NCBI GenBank assembly: GCA_027019045.1 | Contig: JALUXI010000239.1 | Location: forward strand, 1-7,383 | Source: Piscirickettsiaceae bacterium | Lineage (GTDB): Bacteria > Pseudomonadota > Gammaproteobacteria > Thiomicrospirales > Thiomicrospiraceae | Reading direction: 5' to 3' | Length of the DNA stretch: 7,383 nt | Part shown: piece after piece, positions 4,277 through 7,383 of the stretch | How the letters are laid out: the number at the start of each line of letters is the position of its first letter | Position numbering within the stretch: position 1 is the stretch's first letter | Notes under the pieces: generated by a model | Databases searched by the model: none | Told to the model about the DNA's origin: nothing | What the model saw: only the letters and a program-made list of their open reading frames with translations | Program-made: the position numbers and the translations under genes

Positions 4277-6250
4277 ATGGCTCTTCTATTTTTACGCGAC
4301 CTCTCCCTTAGCTTTGGGGCGGCTCCCCTGTTGGACCACATTAACCTGCAAATCGAACCTAATGAACGACTCTGTATTTTGGGACGGAATGGCGAAGGCA
4401 AATCCACGCTACTCAAAGTAATCGAGGGCGAACTGCAACCTGACAGCGGTCAACGCATTGTGCAGGAAGGGGTGAAAATTGCCAAACTGCAACAAGAAGT
4501 GCCACAAGACCTACAAGGCTCCGTGTACCAAGTCATTGCCTCGGGACTGGGAAATTTAGGCGAAATCTTGCAACAATATCATCAACTCAGTCAAGCGCTT
4601 GCCGAAGAGGACAACGAGGACGATCCCGAAAAGCTGGATCAAATGATGGCACTGCAACAACAAATCGATGCCCAAGCCGGTTGGCAGTTGGACACCCAGG
4701 TCAATACACTCATTAGCAAACTCGCCCTGCCACAAGCGGCCGAGTTTTCCCAGCTATCGGGAGGGATGAAACGCCGAGTGCTGCTTGCCAAAGCCTTGAT
4801 TCAATCACCTGATATTCTGTTGCTCGACGAGCCGACTAACCATCTCGACATCCCCTCTATTCAATGGCTGGAGCAGTTTTTAAAGACCCTTAACTGCACC
4901 CTCGTCTTCATCACCCATGACCGCGCCTTCCTTCAAGCCTTAGCGACCCGCATTGTCGAGCTAGACCGTGGACACCTCAGCAACTGGCAGTGCGACTATC
5001 AAACCTACCTGCAACGCAAAGCCGAAGTGCTGGAAGCCGAAGCCAAACAGAATGCCAACTTTGATAAAAAACTGGCACAAGAAGAGGCGTGGATTCGCCA
5101 AGGCATCAAAGCCCGTCGTACCCGCAATGAAGGGCGAGTCCGAGCCTTGGAGAAGTTGAGAGAAGAACACAAAGCTCGCCGCAGCCAGCAAGGCAAAGTC
5201 AAAATGCAGCAGAACCAAGCTGATCTGTCAGGCAAAAAAGTCATTGAGGTCGAAGACCTCAGTTTTGCCTGGCCGAATGGCGACCCGCTGATTCAACACT
5301 TCTCCACCACCATTATGCGGGGCGACAAGGTCGCTATTATCGGCCCCAATGGCTGCGGGAAATCTACCCTCCTGCAACTGCTACTTGGCAAACTCACGCC
5401 CAGCCAAGGCAAAGTTGAACTTGGCACCAATCTCGCCATCGCCTACTTTGACCAACACCGTGAGCAGTTAGATTTGGAAAAAACCGTTGCCGAAAGCGTG
5501 ATTGACGGCACCGACACCATTGAAATCAACGGGCAACGCAAACATGTGATGAGCTATCTCAGCGACTTTCTCTTCAATCCCGACCGAGCTCGCCAACCCG
5601 TCAAAGCCCTCTCTGGCGGAGAACGAAACCGCCTGCTTCTAGCTCGCACCTTTGCCCAGCCCTCCAACCTACTGGTGCTGGATGAACCGACCAATGACCT
5701 AGACCTTGAAACGCTTGAGCTACTAGAAGAGCTGATTGCCGACTATCAAGGCACAGTACTGCTGGTCAGCCACGACCGAGCCTTTATTAACCACATTGTC
5801 ACCAGCTCCATTGTCTTTGATGCCCCAGGTGTGGTGAATGAATATATCGGCGGCTATGACGACTGGCTCCGCCAAAGACCCGCTGAATACGCTGAAAACA
5901 ACGGCTTTGGACAAGACCTCTCCAATAAACCTCGCAAAGCAGATAAAGAAAAAGCGGCGAAAGCTGAAAAAAATGCCAAAATCCCCAGTCCTGCTGCCAA
6001 AAAACCGAAAAAGCTGAGCTATAAAGAGCAGAAAGCCTATGACAGCCTGCCTGAATTGATTGAACAGCTAGAAACCGAGTTAGAGCAGCTCGCTAAACAG
6101 ACCAACGACCCCGCTTTTTACCAACAACCGCAAGAAACCGTGCAAGCCGTACTCGCCGAGCTGCAAGCCAAAGAAGCCGAACTCGAAGCCGCCTTTGAAC
6201 AATGGGAAACGCTTGAAGCCAAGCTACTGGAAATCGAAGCGGCGAAGTAA
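4277..6250 (+). CDS. uup: ABC-F family ATPase Uup
   Basis: This soluble 657-residue protein has two ABC ATPase cassettes and no membrane segments. Cassette 1: Walker A GRNGEGKST (36-44), signature LSGGM (160-164), Walker B LLLDEPTNHLD with catalytic E185 (181-191), H-loop H214. A charged linker (about 240-315) joins it to cassette 2: Walker A GPNGCGKST (356-364), LSGGE (445-449), LLVLDEPTNDLD with E470 (465-476), H-loop H499. A lysine-rich hinge (550-580) leads to a C-terminal coiled coil (about 585-657), the hallmark that marks Uup among ABC-F proteins and binds DNA in E. coli Uup. E. coli Uup affects precise transposon excision and replication-fork repair and can act on ribosomes. The start is ATG at 4277, 24 bases after the speE-like stop, with only a weak GAAAG ahead. 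It is not the ATPase of the neighbouring permease. Confidence 0.96.
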   Translation: MALLFLRDLSLSFGAAPLLDHINLQIEPNERLCILGRNGEGKSTLLKVIEGELQPDSGQRIVQEGVKIAKLQQEVPQDLQGSVYQVIASGLGNLGEILQQYHQLSQALAEEDNEDDPEKLDQMMALQQQIDAQAGWQLDTQVNTLISKLALPQAAEFSQLSGGMKRRVLLAKALIQSPDILLLDEPTNHLDIPSIQWLEQFLKTLNCTLVFITHDRAFLQALATRIVELDRGHLSNWQCDYQTYLQRKAEVLEAEAKQNANFDKKLAQEEAWIRQGIKARRTRNEGRVRALEKLREEHKARRSQQGKVKMQQNQADLSGKKVIEVEDLSFAWPNGDPLIQHFSTTIMRGDKVAIIGPNGCGKSTLLQLLLGKLTPSQGKVELGTNLAIAYFDQHREQLDLEKTVAESVIDGTDTIEINGQRKHVMSYLSDFLFNPDRARQPVKALSGGERNRLLLARTFAQPSNLLVLDEPTNDLDLETLELLEELIADYQGTVLLVSHDRAFINHIVTSSIVFDAPGVVNEYIGGYDDWLRQRPAEYAENNGFGQDLSNKPRKADKEKAAKAEKNAKIPSPAAKKPKKLSYKEQKAYDSLPELIEQLETELEQLAKQTNDPAFYQQPQETVQAVLAELQAKEAELEAAFEQWETLEAKLLEIEAAK

Positions 6251-6276
6251 CGACTCAGCTCACCCTCTGAGCATCG

Positions 6277-7266
6277 CTAAACCCCTAACTTTTGCCGCTC
6301 ATGGAGTAGCAAATAAAGGAAGAAAGGCCCGCCGAGGAGTGCCATAAAGAGTCCAATCGGGACTTCGGTGGGGGATAAGATTTGATGGGCGAAAGTATCG
6401 GCGGTGACCAGCAATAAGGCTCCTGCTAAGGCGGAAGCAGGCAGGAGGAAACGGTGCTTAGCCCCCAACCATAGCCGCATCATATGCGGCACCACCAAAC
6501 CTACAAAAGCGATGACCCCCACCTGGGAGACGGCCACCCCAATAAATAGGGTGGTCAAGATGACAATGCGTCGTTTAATCTTCTGCGGTGAGATGCCCAT
6601 TTGCAAACAAGTTGACTCTCCCAGCAGATAAAAATCCAACCCTCGGCGAGTCTGCCAAAGTCCAACAAACAACAGGAGAAACGCCCCCCAAAGCAAAATC
6701 GCTTGCATCCAGTTCACCCCAGAAAGCGACCCCATGAGCCAAAACACAATGGTGCGTAGTTCACTGTCATTGGACAAGGTAATCAATAGACTCACCCCCG
6801 CACCATTGATGGCATTCAAAGCCACACCCGCTAACAGCATCAAGGCAGCATCAGTGCGTCCCTGCCGAGTGGCGAGAAAATAGAGCAGTGCCGTCGTTAC
6901 CAGCCCCATCCCAAACGCGCCCAAGCTACCCCACACCGCACCTGAGGTGGTCACCGCCACCCCAGCAGGTAGCCAGAGCAGTGCCATCACCGCCCCCAAA
7001 GCCGCCCCACTGGACACCCCAATCAACCCAGGTTCGGCCAAAGGATTACGAAACAGTGCCTGCAGTGCCACACCACTCACAGCCAATCCCGCCCCCAATG
7101 CCATCGCCAACAGCAGACGAGGCAGACGGAGTTGCCATAAAATCATCTCCTGCACCGACGAAAGCTTGCCTTGAATCAAATCGGATAAAACGATAGGGGC
7201 GGAAAAGAGGTTCCATATGGACACCAGCAACAGCCCTAACCCTAATAGCCCCCAACGCACACTCAT
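6277..7266 (-). CDS. FecCD/BtuC-family ABC transporter permease (iron-chelate, haem or cobalamin)
   Basis: This 329-residue inner-membrane permease consists almost wholly of hydrophobic helices, about ten as in BtuC and HmuU. Family landmarks are RLPRLLLAMALGAGLAVSG (47-65), the ALFRNPLAEPGLIGVSSGAALG stretch (70-91), and GVIAFVGLVVPHMMR (250-264), the coupling region that touches the ATPase. The C-terminal EVPIGLFMALLGGPFFLYLL (301-320) is also typical. The family imports iron-siderophores, haem or vitamin B12; the substrate cannot be told from sequence alone. The ATG at 7266 has AAGGA (7279-7275, minus strand) eight bases ahead, so a TTG at 7302 that would add 12 residues is rejected. The start overlaps the upstream YihY-like stop as ATGA. 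No ATPase gene follows, because uup faces it tail to tail 26 bases away. Confidence 0.93.
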   Translation of the reverse strand: MSVRWGLLGLGLLLVSIWNLFSAPIVLSDLIQGKLSSVQEMILWQLRLPRLLLAMALGAGLAVSGVALQALFRNPLAEPGLIGVSSGAALGAVMALLWLPAGVAVTTSGAVWGSLGAFGMGLVTTALLYFLATRQGRTDAALMLLAGVALNAINGAGVSLLITLSNDSELRTIVFWLMGSLSGVNWMQAILLWGAFLLLFVGLWQTRRGLDFYLLGESTCLQMGISPQKIKRRIVILTTLFIGVAVSQVGVIAFVGLVVPHMMRLWLGAKHRFLLPASALAGALLLVTADTFAHQILSPTEVPIGLFMALLGGPFFLYLLLHERQKLGV

Positions 7267-7383
7267 GCCCTTTGTCCTTGCTTTCGTCCCTGCATTAAAC
7301 AATACACCACATGGGCATTAAACAGCACCAAACTCCAGAGCAGGTAGAGCCAAAGCAGAAACACGGGAATGGCGGCAAAAGCG
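7263..7383 (-). CDS. YihY/BrkB-family inner-membrane protein, C-terminal fragment
   Basis: The last 39 codons and TGA stop of a minus-strand gene enter the window; the rest lies beyond base 7383. The fragment has one long hydrophobic helix with AAIPVFLLWLYLLWSLVL, which matches the last membrane helix of YihY/BrkB proteins (once mis-assigned as ribonuclease BN). A short basic tail (QGRKQGQR) follows. The position where many relatives have a GAE-type motif reads NAH here. The stop overlaps the permease ATG in an ATGA, and the permease ribosome site lies inside this gene, so the two are probably co-transcribed and coupled. The identification rests on a short segment. Confidence 0.7.
   Translation of the reverse strand, partial: AFAAIPVFLLWLYLLWSLVLFNAHVVYCLMQGRKQGQRA

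Noticed and set aside
4277..6250. Uup as the energising ATPase of the adjacent permease
   Set aside because: ABC-F proteins have two fused cassettes and a linker and do not partner with membrane permeases; the genes are also convergent.
6258..6272. GCTCA/TGAGC inverted repeat between uup and the permease as a bidirectional terminator
   Set aside because: The stem is only 5 bp and has no T run on either side.

Overview
The window looks like chromosomal DNA of a gammaproteobacterium with mid-range GC. PurD, Tpm and Uup all read as gammaproteobacterial family members. The gene order (purD - comFB-like - tpm - scsD-like - speE-like - uup - FecCD permease - YihY/BrkB) is not the enterobacterial one, and I cannot name the genus. 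The protein-coding part is housekeeping or ordinary accessory metabolism. The least explained DNA is the 504-base leader before purD and the 127-base gap between the comFB-like gene and tpm.

Layout. Bases 1-504 hold no convincing gene. They carry a 132-bp direct repeat at an exact 180-bp period (61-192 and 241-372, 128 of 132 identical). Each copy forms most of a long imperfect hairpin (about 92-207 and 275-385). A smaller degenerate hairpin follows (406-461), then a perfect 8-bp dyad (457-475) just before the purD ribosome binding site. purD (505-1791, +) ends at a textbook intrinsic terminator. A small ComFB-family gene (1895-2152, +) follows. The gap 2153-2279 holds an inverted, diverged copy of the palindromic sequence that separates the two large hairpins upstream of purD. 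tpm (2280-2936, -) is convergent with the comFB-like gene and divergent from the next block.

From 2989 three plus-strand genes form a probable operon: a membrane-anchored thioredoxin-fold disulfide oxidoreductase (ScsD-like), a short spermidine-synthase-like methyltransferase-fold protein whose non-ATG start sits at or over the upstream stop, and the ABC-F ATPase gene uup. Facing uup on the minus strand are a FecCD/BtuC-type permease gene (6277-7266) and the 3' end of a YihY/BrkB-family membrane protein gene (7263-7383, running off the window). These last two overlap by ATGA.

How they work together. PurD supplies purine synthesis. ComFB-type proteins have been proposed as cyclic-dinucleotide sensors. 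Tpm is a detoxifying methyltransferase. The ScsD-like protein handles periplasmic thiols. Uup is a ribosome- or DNA-junction-associated ATPase. The permease would need a periplasmic binding protein and an ATPase that are not in this window. No defence system, CRISPR array, tRNA, rRNA, transposase or phage gene was seen. The best candidate for something undescribed is the structured repeat family.
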